DNA of 64,000 nucleotides. It comes from Neoarius graeffei. Taxonomy: Eukaryota > Chordata > Actinopteri > Siluriformes > Ariidae. Below the pieces are notes generated by a model that was not told the DNA's origin, searched no databases, and saw only the letters and a list, made by a program, of their open reading frames with translations. The position numbers were made by a program, and so were the translations under genes. Positions 1 to 35,404 of the stretch are shown here, in pieces. Position 1 is the stretch's first letter. Each line of letters opens with the position of its first letter. The DNA is taken from NCBI RefSeq assembly GCF_027579695.1, contig NC_083579.1, forward strand, positions 67,404,871-67,468,870, in the 5' to 3' direction.

Positions 1-164
1 GAAAATCAAACTATGCTGGATTCACGCAGTTTGATTTGACTGTGTTTGAACAACTGCCTGGGTGGGAATTTAATTTATGTGGGGGGAACAGAATAATGTT
101 TAGCTGATTACTGCAATCTGCTCTGCAATTTTATTTTATTTTTAAATAGTCAAGTCTGTTTGTA

Positions 165-545
165 TCGCGCTTTTAACAACAGACAGAATCTGAATGACCC
201 AAGACATGAGCCAAGTTTATCCCTAATCTATCCCCAATGAGCAAGCCCGTGGTGACGGTGGCAAGGAAAAACTCCCCCAGACGATATGAGGAAGAAACCT
301 CGAGAGGACCCAGACTCAAAAGGGAACCCATCCTCACCTGGACAACAACATGACTATAACATTAACAGTTTTAACATGAAGTCAGTTCCGTTGATGTTAT
401 AACTCTTCATTAATGGAAACTTGAGTGCAAAACTGTTCATGACGACTGCAGTCCTAAAGTTAGCAAGCCAACTGTAGTCTTCAGCCACAAAAGCATTACT
501 GTAAGAGTCCAGAGTGTCTTCGAAGTGTGACTTTCAACTGTCCAT
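165..545 (+). repeat. Dispersed fish repeat fragment
   Basis: The stretch around 255-340 (a run about small amounts of 'aaggaaaaactccc' followed by 'ggaagaaacct' and 'agggaacccatcctc') is a phrase I recognise from a high-copy dispersed repeat in fish genomes. No open frame, terminal repeat or target duplication is visible, so the borders are approximate. The flanks (1-164 and 546-814) show nothing I can name. Confidence 0.4.
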
Positions 546-1674
546 ATGGGGCCGTCCTCCATCGTCAGTGGTTAACTGACTTGTTACAAAGGTACTTGCA
601 AAAAGTATGCAAAGAATAAAATCTTTACTGTCATTGTACAGATTTACTGAACTTGAATTGCACCTTGATTCTAGATGGGTAAGAGCTTCAGTGAATCAAC
701 ACGTGAAAATACATTTGGGACTTTTATTTTAAATTGGACGTGAACTCGAAATAATATGAATTCTGTATTCACTGAATCGATTCTTTACTAGGTGTGCTCA
801 CTGAGCTCGATATAAATCTGGAGAGCTCATGGCCTTTTCCCTGCTGTAGAGACGAGTGAAGCCATCTGGCCGCCATCTTACCACTCACATCGCGTGTGTT
901 TGGCTTATGTGTTAAACTATCATATCAGATCAAATTTGCCCCAAGAAAAGTATCTCCTGACTTTTTTCCCTTTCATTGCCTCCTCTTATTTTCTCTACAT
1001 TACTCCCATTCCTTACATGTCTTCATAACACTCCCTTTCGCTGTTAGGTTTTTTTTTTCCTTTTCCAGTCTAGTCTGTGATCATTTTTTTTGAACGTCTC
1101 TTTTACTACTATAATTATTTCACCACATATTATTTCAGTTATTATCTTATACGGTGTATCTTTCTCTTTGATATATTTCTTCCCCTCAATTAATTAATGA
1201 TCCATTCATTCACTCATTCTTATACCAACGCAGAGGCTGTACAATACTTCCTTTCTATTTAGGACAGTTACTGAAACAGCATTATTTTGTCATGTTATTT
1301 GCCATTTTCACTTCATTCTCATAGTCATGTCTTATTGGTCGCAAGCTGCATGAATAGTGAGACAGTGACCAATAAATACTGTTAGGCAAATAACATGAGA
1401 AAATAATCCTGTTTCAACAACTGTCCTGAACAGAAAGGAAGTATTGTACAGCCTTTGTGTTGGAAGATAGATAGATAGAAGGAAGAACTATATGAAAGAG
1501 AAAGATAGATACACTGTATAAAAGAAAAACTGAAATAATTTCCCTAAAAATATAGTCGTAAAAGAGCCATGCAAAAAAAAACAGTGAAGGGGAGTGCTAT
1601 AAAGATATGTGGGTAAAGTTGAGAAAATAAGAAGAGGTAATGGGGGGGGTGTCAGGAGATCTTTTCATCCAGTC

Positions 1675-2034
1675 ATCCATTATCTGTAGCCGCTTATCCT
1701 GTTCTACAGGGTCACAGGTAAGCTGGAGCCTATCCCACCTGACTATGGGCGAGAGGCGGGGTACACCCTGGACAAGTCGCTAGGTCATCGCAGGGCTGAC
1801 ACATAGAGACAAACAACCATTCACATTCACACCTACGGTCAATTTAGAGTCACCAGTTAACCTAACCTGCATGTCTTTGGACTGTGGGGGAAACCGGAGC
1901 ACCCGGAGGAAACCCATGCAGACGCGGCGTGGAGAACATGGAAACTCCGCACAGAAAGTCCCCCGTCGGCCACTGGGCTCAAACCCAGGACCTTCTTGCT
2001 GTGAGGCAACAGTGCTAACCACTACACCACCGTG
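1675..2034 (-). mobile_element. tRNA-derived SINE, copy 1
   Basis: Reverse-strand member of the roughly 371-bp SINE family that recurs across the window. The tRNA-like head, with A-box-like and B-box-like promoter motifs, lies at the high-coordinate end (about 1965-2034) and the tail at about 1675. It abuts a second copy in the same orientation and both sit inside the right arm of the inverted repeat. It is more diverged than the copies further right. Confidence 0.85.
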
Positions 2035-2404
2035 TCCATCCATCCATTATCTGTAGCTGCTTATCCTGTTCTACAGGGTCGCAGGCAAGCTGGAGCCTAT
2101 CCCAGCTGACTATGGGCGAGAGGCGGGGTACACCCTGGACAAGTCACCAGGTCATCGCAGGGCTGACACATAGACACAGACAACGATTAACACTCACATT
2201 CACACCTACGGTCAATTTAGAGCCACCAATTAGCCTAACCTGCATGTCTTTGGACTGTGGGGGAAACCGGAACACCTGGAGGAAGCCCACACAGACATGG
2301 GGAGAACATGCAAACTCCACACAGAGAGGCCCTCGCCAGCCGCGAACCCAGGATCTTCTTGCTGTGAGGCGACAGTGCTAACCACTACACCACCGTGCCG
2401 CCCA
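2035..2404 (-). mobile_element. tRNA-derived SINE, copy 2
   Basis: Second reverse-strand SINE, head to tail with copy 1. The head at about 2345-2404 contains the complement of the 'tagtggttagc' A-box-like motif. The tandem pair could be two insertions at the same tail, or a local duplication. Confidence 0.85.
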
Positions 2405-2985
2405 GGGGATATTTTTCTTGGGGCAAATTTGATCAGAGATGAAGGTTTAACACATAAACTAATACACGCGATGCGAGTGGTAAGATGGCTGGCTTCACTC
2501 TGACCAGACTATGAGCTCTCCATATTTTTCTATCCAGCCCAATGGGTGTGCTTTACTGAACTTTAAAAACAAATTTAACTCATGTAATGTAGAGTGCAAA
2601 ACTATAATAGATACCTGAAACCAGCATACAGAATAAATGCCCTGTATGGAAGAAAATTAAACTACATGTTGCTTAGGTATCGATTCGATTCATTATGAAC
2701 CAAACGTGTCGGATTGAAGAATCATTTCGGATCCGACTCTCATTGCTTTCCATTAGTGATGCGGCTCTTTTCAGTGAGTCAGGGGAATCGGTTCAGCTCA
2801 GCAACAAGAGTCGATTCGACTCTTCGGCTCCCAAATGGCTTCACGTCATTGAAAAGTTGCAGGAATAGTTCAATAATGTCTGATTAACAACATAACATTA
2901 TACCATGGGCTGTCGTTATTTCAACCAATCAATTAAAAGTCAATAAATTGTCACCATTCTTGTCTTATTATATATAAATAAAAAA

Positions 2986-5900
2986 TTTACCGGCTGGGAG
3001 GTCCGTATCGTGAAATACCGTGACCGAAGTCTTGAAAGTACTGACCACAGCCCAGTATTTAAGGCCGAGGTCACGATATTTCACCATATGGACCAACCTT
3101 AAGCTGGTAAATAATGTATTAATTTTTTTCTTTACCAAATTCTAACAGAAAACGAGAGCACCCGAAAGGGAAAACCTAGCAGAGCTGAGCCACCATTTTG
3201 AATCCTCATTCACGGCTGTAATGCAAATGGCTTCCTCCTCAGTATACAAGTGCACTTCCATGGCAGGAAAAAAAAAAATTTGTACTGGTTTAAAGTTTTT
3301 ACCTAACGTAATATTACGCATTAGGATAACATGGTTCAAAATGGGCCTCATTAACCAATGAGATCAAACTGTTAGCAAGTTAGAGGTTTTTAGCTTTCTC
3401 CTGAAATGTTTTCTTTTATTTTGTCTTCCTCAGGGTAGTAAAACTCGCTTTCGCTGTGAACACTGTCGTTATCGCTATCCATGCTGTAAAATTAATGCTA
3501 TTTTGACTCCTCATTCACGGCTGTAATGCAAATTGCTTCCTCCTCGGTATACAAGGGACATTCCACCGAATGGGTGCCATTTGCTTGTTGTACCACTCCC
3601 AAATTAAACTTAATTTGTTATATCTTTTCAACACTGATTATAATAACACATATTTAACAATTCAAAATGTGTACTGGTCAACCTCAGGCTACGTTATTTA
3701 TTTTTTTTTACAAGGTTTGGAAGTCAAAGATGGCTGCATACGCTTTATATGGAGTAACAGGACTGAGTTTTTAGCCTAGGATTAGCTAATACACGGAATT
3801 AAGCCACATGGCATCATTGCTAATAGCATGACCACACTTAGCACATTCTAGTGATTTACCAAAAATTTGTATTTTTAAAATAAACAAATATCATCTAAGA
3901 AATAATTTAAGTAACAGGACAGCATGTTGACATTGGCCTTATCAGTCAAAGTTGAAAAATCATCAAATATACAGAAAAATAAATGAGAGAACTAACTTTT
4001 GGTCTTCCCATGGCCTTCAGAAGACACAACTGATGTAACTTCCTGTTGAGCATGTGATTTATGGAATGTTCCAAATTTGTCAGATGGGGTAATATGTTTG
4101 GGTAACAGGACTGAGTGAAAACCCAGGGACACGACTAAAATGTGTATTTTAACTAAGCTCTTGTGGATTTCTTATGAAAAAAATATATTTTAACCATGGA
4201 TAGGATATGGAGTCACACAACAGTGCAAAAGAAATACTGTTTCTGAAGGATTTTAATCATAATATTTCATAATTAAGCATAAAGTTAGAGTGTGGGGACA
4301 GGTAACACATGCTATTTTTCAGTGTTTTTGGTCATTTTTATTAATCCTTACAATTATATATCTTAAATTTGAAATCAGATCAATGTGCAGGACATTCTGT
4401 GCAATAAGGAAATGTATTTTAAAGTACATTTTTATGTGCATTTATACATATAATTTTCTAGGGACGGAAATGGCACCGATTTGGTGGAATAGCTCACAAG
4501 TGCACTTCCATGGCAGGAAAAAAACTACATTTTGCCACCTATGTAGTCCCCTATTTATACAAATAGGAGTCATTCAGGATTCAGCCATGTTTTTGCTCGG
4601 CGTTGGCAGCAGGCTAGAGGTTTTTAGCTTTCTCTTGAAATGTTTTCTTTTATTTCTTCTTCCTCAGGGTAGTAAAACTCGCTTTCGCTGTGAACACTGT
4701 CGTTATCGCTATCCATGCTGTAAAATTAATGCTATGATGCTGAGAAACGCTGGCAAAAATTTATAGATTTGATAATCTTATAAATAAATCTTATTAAAAA
4801 AAAGAAATGTAGAAAAAAAATTGCGACCATGTTTGTTGTTGTGAACGAGCAAGTCGCCGGAGTCCGTAACCGGGGTCCGTACCGTAGGATACTTACCCGC
4901 TCACCAGCCAATCAGAGCGCAGGATTTGATGGAAACCGCACCTCGAAAAAGAAATGTTATTTACCAGCTGGGAGGTCCGTATCGTGAAATACCGTGACCG
5001 AGGTCTTGAAAGTGAGGGCCCAGGTCACGGTATTTCATGATACGGACCGACTTTAAGCTGGTAAATAATATATTTTTTTTCTTTACCAAATTCTAACAGA
5101 AAACGAGAGTGCCCGAAAGGGAAAACCGAGCCGAGCCGCCATTTTGAATCCTCATTCACGGCTGTAATGCAAATTGCTTCCTCCTCGGTATACAAGTGCA
5201 CTTCCATGGCAGGAAAAAAAAAACTACATTTTGCCGCCTATGTAGTCCCCTATTTATACAAAATTGAGTCATTCAGGATTCAGCCATGTTTTTGCTCGGC
5301 ATTGGCAGCAGGCTAGAGGTTTTTAGCTTTCTCCTGAAATGTTTTCTTTTATTTCTTCTTCCTCAGGGTAGTAAAACTCGCTTTCGCTGTGAATACTGTC
5401 ATTATCGCTATCCATGCTGTAAAATTAATGCTATTATGCTGAGAAATGCTGGCAAAAATTTATAAGATTTTTGATAATCTTAAATAAATATTGTTAAAAA
5501 AAAAGATAAATGTAGAAAAAAAATTGCGACCATGTTTGTTGTTGTGAACGAGCGAGTCGCCGGAGTCCGTAACCGGGGTCCGTATGGTAGGATACAGACC
5601 CGCTCACCAGCCAATCAGAGCGCAGAATTTGATGGAAACCGGACTGCGAAAAAGAAATGTTATTTACCAGCTGGGAGGTCCGTATCGTGAAATACCGTGA
5701 CCGAGGTCTTGAAAGTGAGGGCCGAGGTCAGTATTCAAGGCCGAGGTCACGGTATTTCACGATACGGACCGACTTTAAGCTGGTAAATAATTTTTTTTTT
5801 TCTTTACCAAATTCTAACAGAAAACGAGAACGCCCGAAAGGGAAAACCGAGCCGAGCCACCATTTTGAATCCTCATTCACGGCTGTAATGCAAATGGCTT

Positions 5901-7700
5901 CCTCCTCGGTATACAAGTGCACTTCCATGGCAGGAAAAAAAAAAAAACTACATTTTGCCGCCTATGTAGTCCCCTATTTATACAAAATTGAGTCATTCAG
6001 GATTCAGCCATGTTTTTGCTCGGCGTTAACAGCAGTTAGAGGTTTTTAGCTTTCTCCTGAAATGTTCTCCTTTATTTCTTCTTCCTCAGGGTAGTAAAAC
6101 TCACTTTCGCTGTGAATACTGTCATTATCGCTATCCATGCTGTAAAATTAATGCTATGATGCTGAGAAACGCTGGCAAAAATTTATAAGATTTGATAATC
6201 TTATAAATAAATCTTATTAAAAAAAAGAAATGTAGAAAAAAAATTGCGACCATGTTTGTTGTTGTGAACGAGCAAGTCGCCGGAGTCCGTAACCGGAGTC
6301 CGTAACCGGGGTCCGTACCGTAGGATACAGACCCGCTCACCAGCCAATCAGAGCGCAGGATTTGATGGAAACCGCACCTCGAAAAAGAAATGTTATTTAC
6401 CAGCTGGGAGGTCCGTATCGTGAAATACCGTGACCGAGGTCTTGAAAGTGAGGGCCCAGGTCACGGTATTTCATGATACGGACCGACTTTAAGCTGGTAA
6501 ATAATATATTTTTTTTCTTTACCAAATTCTAACAGAAAACGAGAGTGCCCGAAAGGGAAAACCGAGCCGAGCCGCCATTTTGAATCCTCATTCACGGCTG
6601 TAATGCAAATTGCTTCCTCCTCGGTATACAAGTGCACTTCCATGGCAGGAAAAAAAAAAACTACATTTTGCCGCCTATGTAGTCCCCTATTTATACAAAA
6701 TTGAGTCATTCAGGATTCAGCCATGTTTTTGCTCGGCGTTAGCAGCAGTTAGAGGTTTTTAGCTTTCTCCTGAAATGTTTTTTTTTATTTCTTCTTTCTC
6801 AGGGTAGTAAAACTCACTTTCGCTGTGAATACTGTCATTATCGCTATCCATGCTGTAAAATTAATGCTATGATGCTGAGAAACGCTGGCAAAAATTTATA
6901 AGATTTGATAATCTTATAAATAAATCTTATTAAAAAAAAGAAATGTAGAAAAAAAAATTGCGACCATGTTTGTTATGAATGAGCGAGTTGCCTGAGTCCG
7001 TAACCGGGGTCCGTACCGTAGGATACAGACCCGCTCGCCAGCCAATCAGAGCGCAGGATTTGATGGAAACCGCACCGCGAGAAAGAAATGTTATTTACCA
7101 GCTGGGAGGTCCGTATCGTGAAATACCGTGACCGAGGTCTTGAAAGTGAAGGCCGAGGTCACGGTATTTCACGATACGGACCGACTTTAAGCTGGTAAAT
7201 AATAATTATTTTTTTTCTTTACCAAATTCTAACAGAAAACGAGAGCGCCCGAAAGGGAAAACCGAGCCGAGCCGCCATTTTGAATCCTCATTCACGGCTG
7301 TAATGCAAATTGCTTCCACCTCGGTATACAAGTGCACTTCCATGGCAGGAAAAAAAAAAACTACATTTTGCTGCCTGTGTAGTCCCCTATTTATACAAAT
7401 AGGAGTCATTCAGGATTCAGCCATGTTTTTTTGCTCGGCGTTAGCAAGTTAGAGGTTTTTAGCTTTCTCCTGAAATGTTTTATTGTCTTCCTCAGGGTAG
7501 ACAAACTTGCTTTCGCTGTGAAGACTGTCATTATCGCTATCCATGCTGTAAAATTAATGCTATTCTCTTGAGAAATGTGAAAATAAATGTTGACAAAGTA
7601 GCAATTTATATGTTTGTTGTTGTGAACGAGTGAGTCGCCAGAGTCCGTAACCGGGTTCCGGAGCTCGCCAGCCAATCAGAGCGCAGGATTTGACAGAACC
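2986..7700. repeat. Tandem array of ~700-bp units with foldback modules
   Basis: Unit starts, read from the motif 'ttaccagctgggaggtccgt', fall at about 2986 (one mismatch), 4961, 5664, 6397 and 7095, so the three complete intervals are 703, 733 and 698 bp. Each unit opens with a hairpin of about 110-130 bp whose arms carry the same 'aaataccgtgacc' sequence. A more uniform ~550-bp body follows, with a poly-A stretch and a 'ccaatcagagcgcag' motif. The first unit is interrupted by a 940-bp insertion. A reverse-strand peptide of about 45 residues repeats in every unit, but it always ends with the repeat and has no recognisable domain, so I do not call a gene. Confidence 0.8.
3556..4495. mobile_element. 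Unclassified DNA transposon inserted in the array
   Basis: The array sequence 'tatacaagtgcactt', intact in the other units (for example near 5189), is split here. It reads 'acaag' at 3551-3555, then 940 bp of foreign sequence, then 'acaag' at 4496-4500. The ends are inverted: positions 3560-3582 match the complement of about 4469-4492 at roughly 21 of 23 bases. This gives about 23-bp terminal inverted repeats and a 5-bp target duplication. No transposase is readable, so it is probably non-autonomous. The superfamily is not clear. Confidence 0.7.
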
Positions 7701-7945
7701 CGGACCGCAAAAAAAAAACAAAAAAATCATTATCTCTTGTGTCGAATAATTCGGATGTTGGTAAGACTCACTGGATGTATCTCAGAATCAAACACCTCTA
7801 TTTATTCCCCCCGGTGCTAAACGAAGAACACGAGCGTGTGTTTAGCAAAAAATAAACAAATCTATGCGAGCTGACTCGAACGTTCATCCAAAAGAACCGA
7901 ATCAAAGAGTCGACTCAGCCGTGAAAGAAGCATTACTATGGACTT

Positions 7946-8463
7946 GCCACGCCTCTTATCTGCCTCAGATTGGAGTGGGAGAAATGGGACCCGACTCACT
8001 AAAAGTGATGAACACAGGGATGTAATTGTGATTTTAGATAGAAACTTTGGTGTTGTAATGTAGTTATGTAAGAGTTATATTGGCTTAGTGTGTTAAATCA
8101 GCGACGCACCTATTTACCTACCTAGCTAGCTACCTAGCTTAGCTAACGTCAAACTTTTGAGCCTTTTTTATTTTTATTTTTTAAACGTACTAAGCGGTTC
8201 GTTATGAAAAACAAACAAAGAAATGTAATTTATAGCTAGTTGAACGTCTTAAATGTCAAATGTGTGTAGTTTTATATGGACGTCAACTGAGTAAACCTCT
8301 TTAGGATACTGAACTAGTTTAGCTAGGTGGCTAATGCTAGTCTGGAGACTGTACTTTCTAAGCAGGAGTAGTATTATTACTAGCTGGGCTGCGCGCGCTG
8401 ATCATGTAGTATTGTCTCAGTATTGCCATCTTGTTTATGATCAACTAAACAGCGGTCAACAAA
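7946..8463 (+). promoter_or_regulatory. nek9 upstream region and 5' UTR
   Basis: This is the stretch between the repeat array and the nek9 start codon. A GCCATCTTG motif at 8425-8433 matches a YY1-type site close to the start. The 8390s contain a short CpG-rich run. No TATA box is obvious. The transcription start cannot be placed from sequence. Confidence 0.3.
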
Positions 8464-31581
<23,118 letters not shown>

Positions 31582-33284
31582 GGGACAGCTGGATAATTTT
31601 TATTTTATTTTTTTAAATTTATAACTGAGTACAGCTAAAGATCTTCTCTGAACAGAAACCTCAGTGAGTAGCTGACTGGGGAAGCTGTTTAATAAAAAAA
31701 AACGTTAGTCATTTGGACCGGAGTCTTCCTGCTTTCACAGTGTGAGAGGAAGGACTGTGCATCACAAAATCTTTTGCCTCTTGGTAATAATCAAAGATTA
31801 TTCTCCTCTTGTATCAGTACAAGGATATATTAGTTGGCCACAGCATTCCTGCTGCATCATGTCTGTGTTTATGTGCATGCCAGGCACCAGTGTATACTTT
31901 CTTTTATTCTTGAACCACAATATGAATAATTTGGGTTCAGGACTACTCAAGACTTGACGGATCTTTTAATACATCTGTTTGGATTATGGAAGCTATTGCC
32001 AAAACAGCACCTGATGAGCTTTAAGCTATTCACATGTGGTGCATTTATCTTCAGTATTGATTTCTACACCAAAATTGTCATGTGTGGTTTTTGTCACAGG
32101 AGAAAAAGCATAGACATTTCTTTCAGTTGTGGATTGTGGGGCCTTGCAAAAAAACAATATTTATGTCTCTTAACATACTTTTATTTTGAATAGTTATTGA
32201 TGCCTGCAACTGAGGAGATGACACTCACTCCAAAATTTTAATGTTATGTGCAAATGTGTATATGAATGGGTTTTCACATATCCAAGAATCTGTGATGATG
32301 AATGTACTACTGATTTTTCAGATTATGTATGGTTGTCTCCCTCTTGTGGTTGCAGTGTGTGTTTTTGTATACTCCTGGATGTTTTCTAAATCTTAGGGTG
32401 CTTCTTATTTTAATTGTGCCTCCTTGTTGTCACTCCATTTTAAGGAGATGAGGAAGGGGGGAGGACAACAAGAATCAAGGATGAACGTATTTACGAGTTG
32501 AGAGATCCACATTTGCTGAAGCATCACATCATGTGTAACATCAATGAATTATGAGGGTATCATAAAGCTGCATATACACAGCCTAGAAGCCAGGTACATT
32601 TTACTTGCTTTTTATTCAGAGTTTTTAGTTGTACCTATAAGTTAGTTATAGTGCTTCGTGTTATTGTATCATGTCTTGGACTTTGGTTTTATGGGAGAAG
32701 TGGAGCATTTAAAGTGCTGATGACACGAGCATGACTCTATGCAATTTCTTAAATAAACTATACAACATGGCAAACATGTTAGATTTCTGTTATAATTACG
32801 TGAAAAGAAGCTGTTGTTACGCGAATATCCAACTTTTAATTGCACAGCGCAAGAAAACTGGGTCTGTGGCTCGCGGCCATGTTGTGACGTCAGCGGAAGA
32901 ACACGCTGCGGTTCACTGGCTGTTCTACTCTGGTTCTACTCAATGGAAATGGTGCATGAAAACGCCGGTGAACTCTCTAGTGCTAGCTCTTCCTCTTCTG
33001 GGAGTCTAGAATTGTGTTGATCTCTTCCGAATAGAATCTATGATAGCCTACCCTCTTTACCCTTTGCCTCTCGTTGCTAGGCGGCGGTTACATGAAAGCC
33101 GCAAGCTTTCACAAGCAAATGCATGACTGATATCACGCCGACTTTATGATTACATTTATGATTATCATGTAGAATCTATAGCTCTACGTACCTTTATCTT
33201 ATGTCGTTTCACAACACATGTTCTGACAGGAGGACTGTCTTTGGATCCGGCATAGCTACTAGTAGACCCCCTCCGGAATACTGG

Positions 33285-33494
33285 CAGTGTTGCCAGATTA
33301 GGAGGTTTCCCGCCCAGTTGGGCGGTTTCAAGTGCATTTTGGTGGGTTTTGAACATATTTTGGGCTGTAAAACTTCAGCAGTATCTGGCAACACATACTG
33401 CTGACGTTTTCCAGCCCAAAATATGTTCAAAACCCACCAAAATGCACTTGAAACCGCCCAACTGGGTGGGAAACCTCCCAATCTGGCAACACTG
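33285..33494. mobile_element. Foldback element, 210 bp
   Basis: Begins CAGTGTTGCCAGATT and ends with its exact complement. The two ~95-bp arms (with 'gggttttgaacatattttg' and its complement) form a near-perfect palindrome. It sits directly beside the end of the THAP fragment and seems to truncate it. Confidence 0.8.
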
Positions 33495-33496
33495 TG

Positions 33497-33754
33497 TAGG
33501 CACTGCTGATGGTAGTAACACACGTTTGTGCTGAACTGAACACCCAAGAGATTCTTTTAAGCTGGGAAGGGTGTCAAAACAATCCAAATCGAAGTGTTCA
33601 GAGCACAGGACGGATGTTGGTGAGGGCTCCCACTTGTGAGTGTGACTTGCTTCACCCACTTCGCATGCAGCTCGGGATCTCTGGGAAACTTGAATAAACT
33701 TACCCCATCCTTGTGGGTTTTGGAGCAAAAGTCGGCAACACAACGCGAAGGCAT
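33497..33754 (-). pseudogene. Frameshifted THAP zinc-finger domain
   Basis: Reading the reverse strand from 33754, the first frame gives MPSRCVADFC, then KFPRDP and a Trp (start of the THAP fold). A second frame nearby gives VLCSEHF...DCF and ends LLPSAVPT. Together these supply the C2CH ligands and the AVPT box that define THAP domains, but split across a frameshift near 33600-33660. It cannot be translated as one product. Confidence 0.7.
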
Positions 33755-35148
33755 AACTATATATATAATAATGTCTAATAAAAATACTAATAATGATAAA
33801 CTGAACACCTGTCGCATCAACAACAAACTGGTAAGTTAGGAGGAAGATTCTTTCGCTGACGTCATATAGCTCCTCCTCCTCCTTCGTCTCCTGGGTGCTG
33901 CAGCCCTGTCAAATTTGCCCAAATAGCCGCGTTTATCATCATAACTTGTAAAATAGGCGCCTTTGTGAATTAATATATGGATCATCGGGAATTACTTTTT
34001 ATGTTATAAAACATTGCCAAAGATGTCAAAAACGTGTCATCAGCACTTTAAGGGTGCAATAGTTGATTCCCCCTCTTGCAAATAACCTTGACTATATTTA
34101 GAACGTGATGATTTAAAAAAAAATGTATTAAGGTGTGTCCTGAGCAAAAGTTTAAGTCACTGAGAAAACCTGCCTGGAAAACTACCTTTCTGGGCTGGGA
34201 TGCTTGTGTTTGGATACACCTCCCGTTAGCCACCGATCCTGGGTGCAGAGCTTTGTGAACATTTGTGGTCATCATTCAAATGTCATTCACCCACCTAACC
34301 ATTAGAAACCTAATAAAAAAAAAAATAGTCTTATATTTAATGAACTTTTGAAAGATTGCATGTCACATGGTACAAAAAAAGACTTCCATATAGTAAGTAT
34401 CTGTATTTCAGAAGCCTCTTATCTCCTTGATTTTCTTTTTAAAGAATTGATGTGTATGTGAAAGTGGCAGGCTTTGATTTGATTTGATTTTTGGGTCACA
34501 GGCTGAAGAAAGGTAGGATTGAGGAGTCAGGAGGCTCAATTAAAGTTTTGGGGCATGCCTTTTCCCCCCCATCCTATTTTGTGTGGTTTGCTGCCACCTT
34601 GTTACTGTCCGAAGGAAGGCAGAAGCCAAAACCAGTTAGCTGACCTTTTTGTGTGGTGGACTTTTTTTTTTTTTTCATCAGTTTCTTTATATTTAGTTTG
34701 ATTTTTCTCTCCAGTCCACCTGTTCTGTTGAAATATTTTGTGAGAATTAACGTTTGAGCTCTGCTCATTTTCATTGCATTGGTGTGTGGGGGCGTGTAAC
34801 TCTCTGTTACAAGCAGGATATAAAAATTATCTTGATTAGATTATTCCGTTTTGTTTTGGTACAACAAAGTCCTGTAAGCAACATTTTAATGAGATGGTTA
34901 TCAAAATGTTCATGCCAAAACTAGGTGCAAATGTACATCCACACTCTGCGCACACCCAATTCTCTTTTTAAGGTACAGTGAAACCAAAGATGTTTTTGTT
35001 TCTGTGTACAGTATGTAATTCTATTTTTGTATTTTTTTTGATTGCCATTTTATATCTGTGGAGCGATTTAAAGTATATTTATAGGCTCCATTTGTTAATG
35101 ATGGACAGTAAGTTGCCCACATCTTCAGTGCAAATCCTAAGCTGTAGC

Positions 35149-35151
<3 letters not shown>

Positions 35152-35182
<31 letters not shown>
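35152..35182. repeat. AAT trinucleotide microsatellite
   Basis: About ten AAT repeats in the nek9 3' UTR. Confidence 0.95.
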
Positions 35183-35183
<1 letters not shown>

Positions 35184-35398
35184 CCATTAAGTGCCTTGTT
35201 AACTTCTAGCAGGTTAATCCTGGCTTTCTTTATTCCTTCATTTTACTGAGCTTTTCATATTTTTCAGATACATATTGAATGCTTTTCTACATTAAGTTTG
35301 CTCCAAGGATTTTATGCCCAATGTCTACTGGATGTATTGAAGTGTTTTCCATATGTAAATGAACATGCTTAAAAAGAGAGAATTGCATGCATTGTATT

Positions 35399-35404
35399 AA
35401 TAAA
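35399..35404 (+). other. nek9: Probable nek9 polyadenylation signal
   Basis: AATAAA followed about 20-40 bp later by GT-rich sequence. It is the last canonical signal before the zc2hc1c gene. Confidence 0.4.

Larger units (their letters stand above)
815..2560. repeat. Large imperfect inverted repeat with two SINEs in one arm
   Basis: The left arm (about 815-1306) reads, in reverse complement, as the right arm (about 1378-1670 plus 2405-2560). The best-matching blocks are 1228-1306 against about 1378-1465 and 880-950 against about 2410-2500; both carry 'tttgccccaagaaaa' or its complement. The right arm is split by two SINEs (1675-2404). The loop is about 70 bp. The arms are diverged, so this is an old foldback element or inverted duplication. 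Short open frames inside it look spurious. Confidence 0.6.
2749..7945. other. Possible outer transposon ends around the tandem array
   Basis: Sequence near 2749-2850 ('ccattagtgatgc', then repeated gattcg/gagtc motifs) resembles the reverse complement of 7850-7945 ('gcattactatgg' at the outer edge). Similar gattc/gagtc-rich sequence occurs near 47215-47290 and 49450-49530. The two ends may be terminal inverted repeats of one element whose interior has become the tandem array. The match is patchy and no clear target duplication is visible. Confidence 0.3.
32713..34047 (-). mobile_element. Kolobok-like DNA transposon relic with THAP fragment
   Basis: TTAA at 32709-32712 and TTAA at 34048-34051 bound an element whose ends AGTGCTGATGACACG are perfectly inverted over 15 bp. 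A broken THAP domain lies inside on the reverse strand. TTAA duplication plus a THAP domain fits the Kolobok superfamily; piggyBac also uses TTAA but lacks THAP and has CC-type ends. Length 1335 bp, internally deleted, with a nested foldback (33285-33494). Confidence 0.65.

Noticed and set aside
3142-7409. Recurring reverse-strand peptide beginning MEVHLYTEEEA
   Set aside because: It occurs once per tandem unit, stops with the unit and has no known domain; it is repeat-borne.
1-8463. Search for tmed10 or another neighbour upstream of nek9
   Set aside because: No exon-like conserved frame was found; the region is repeats.
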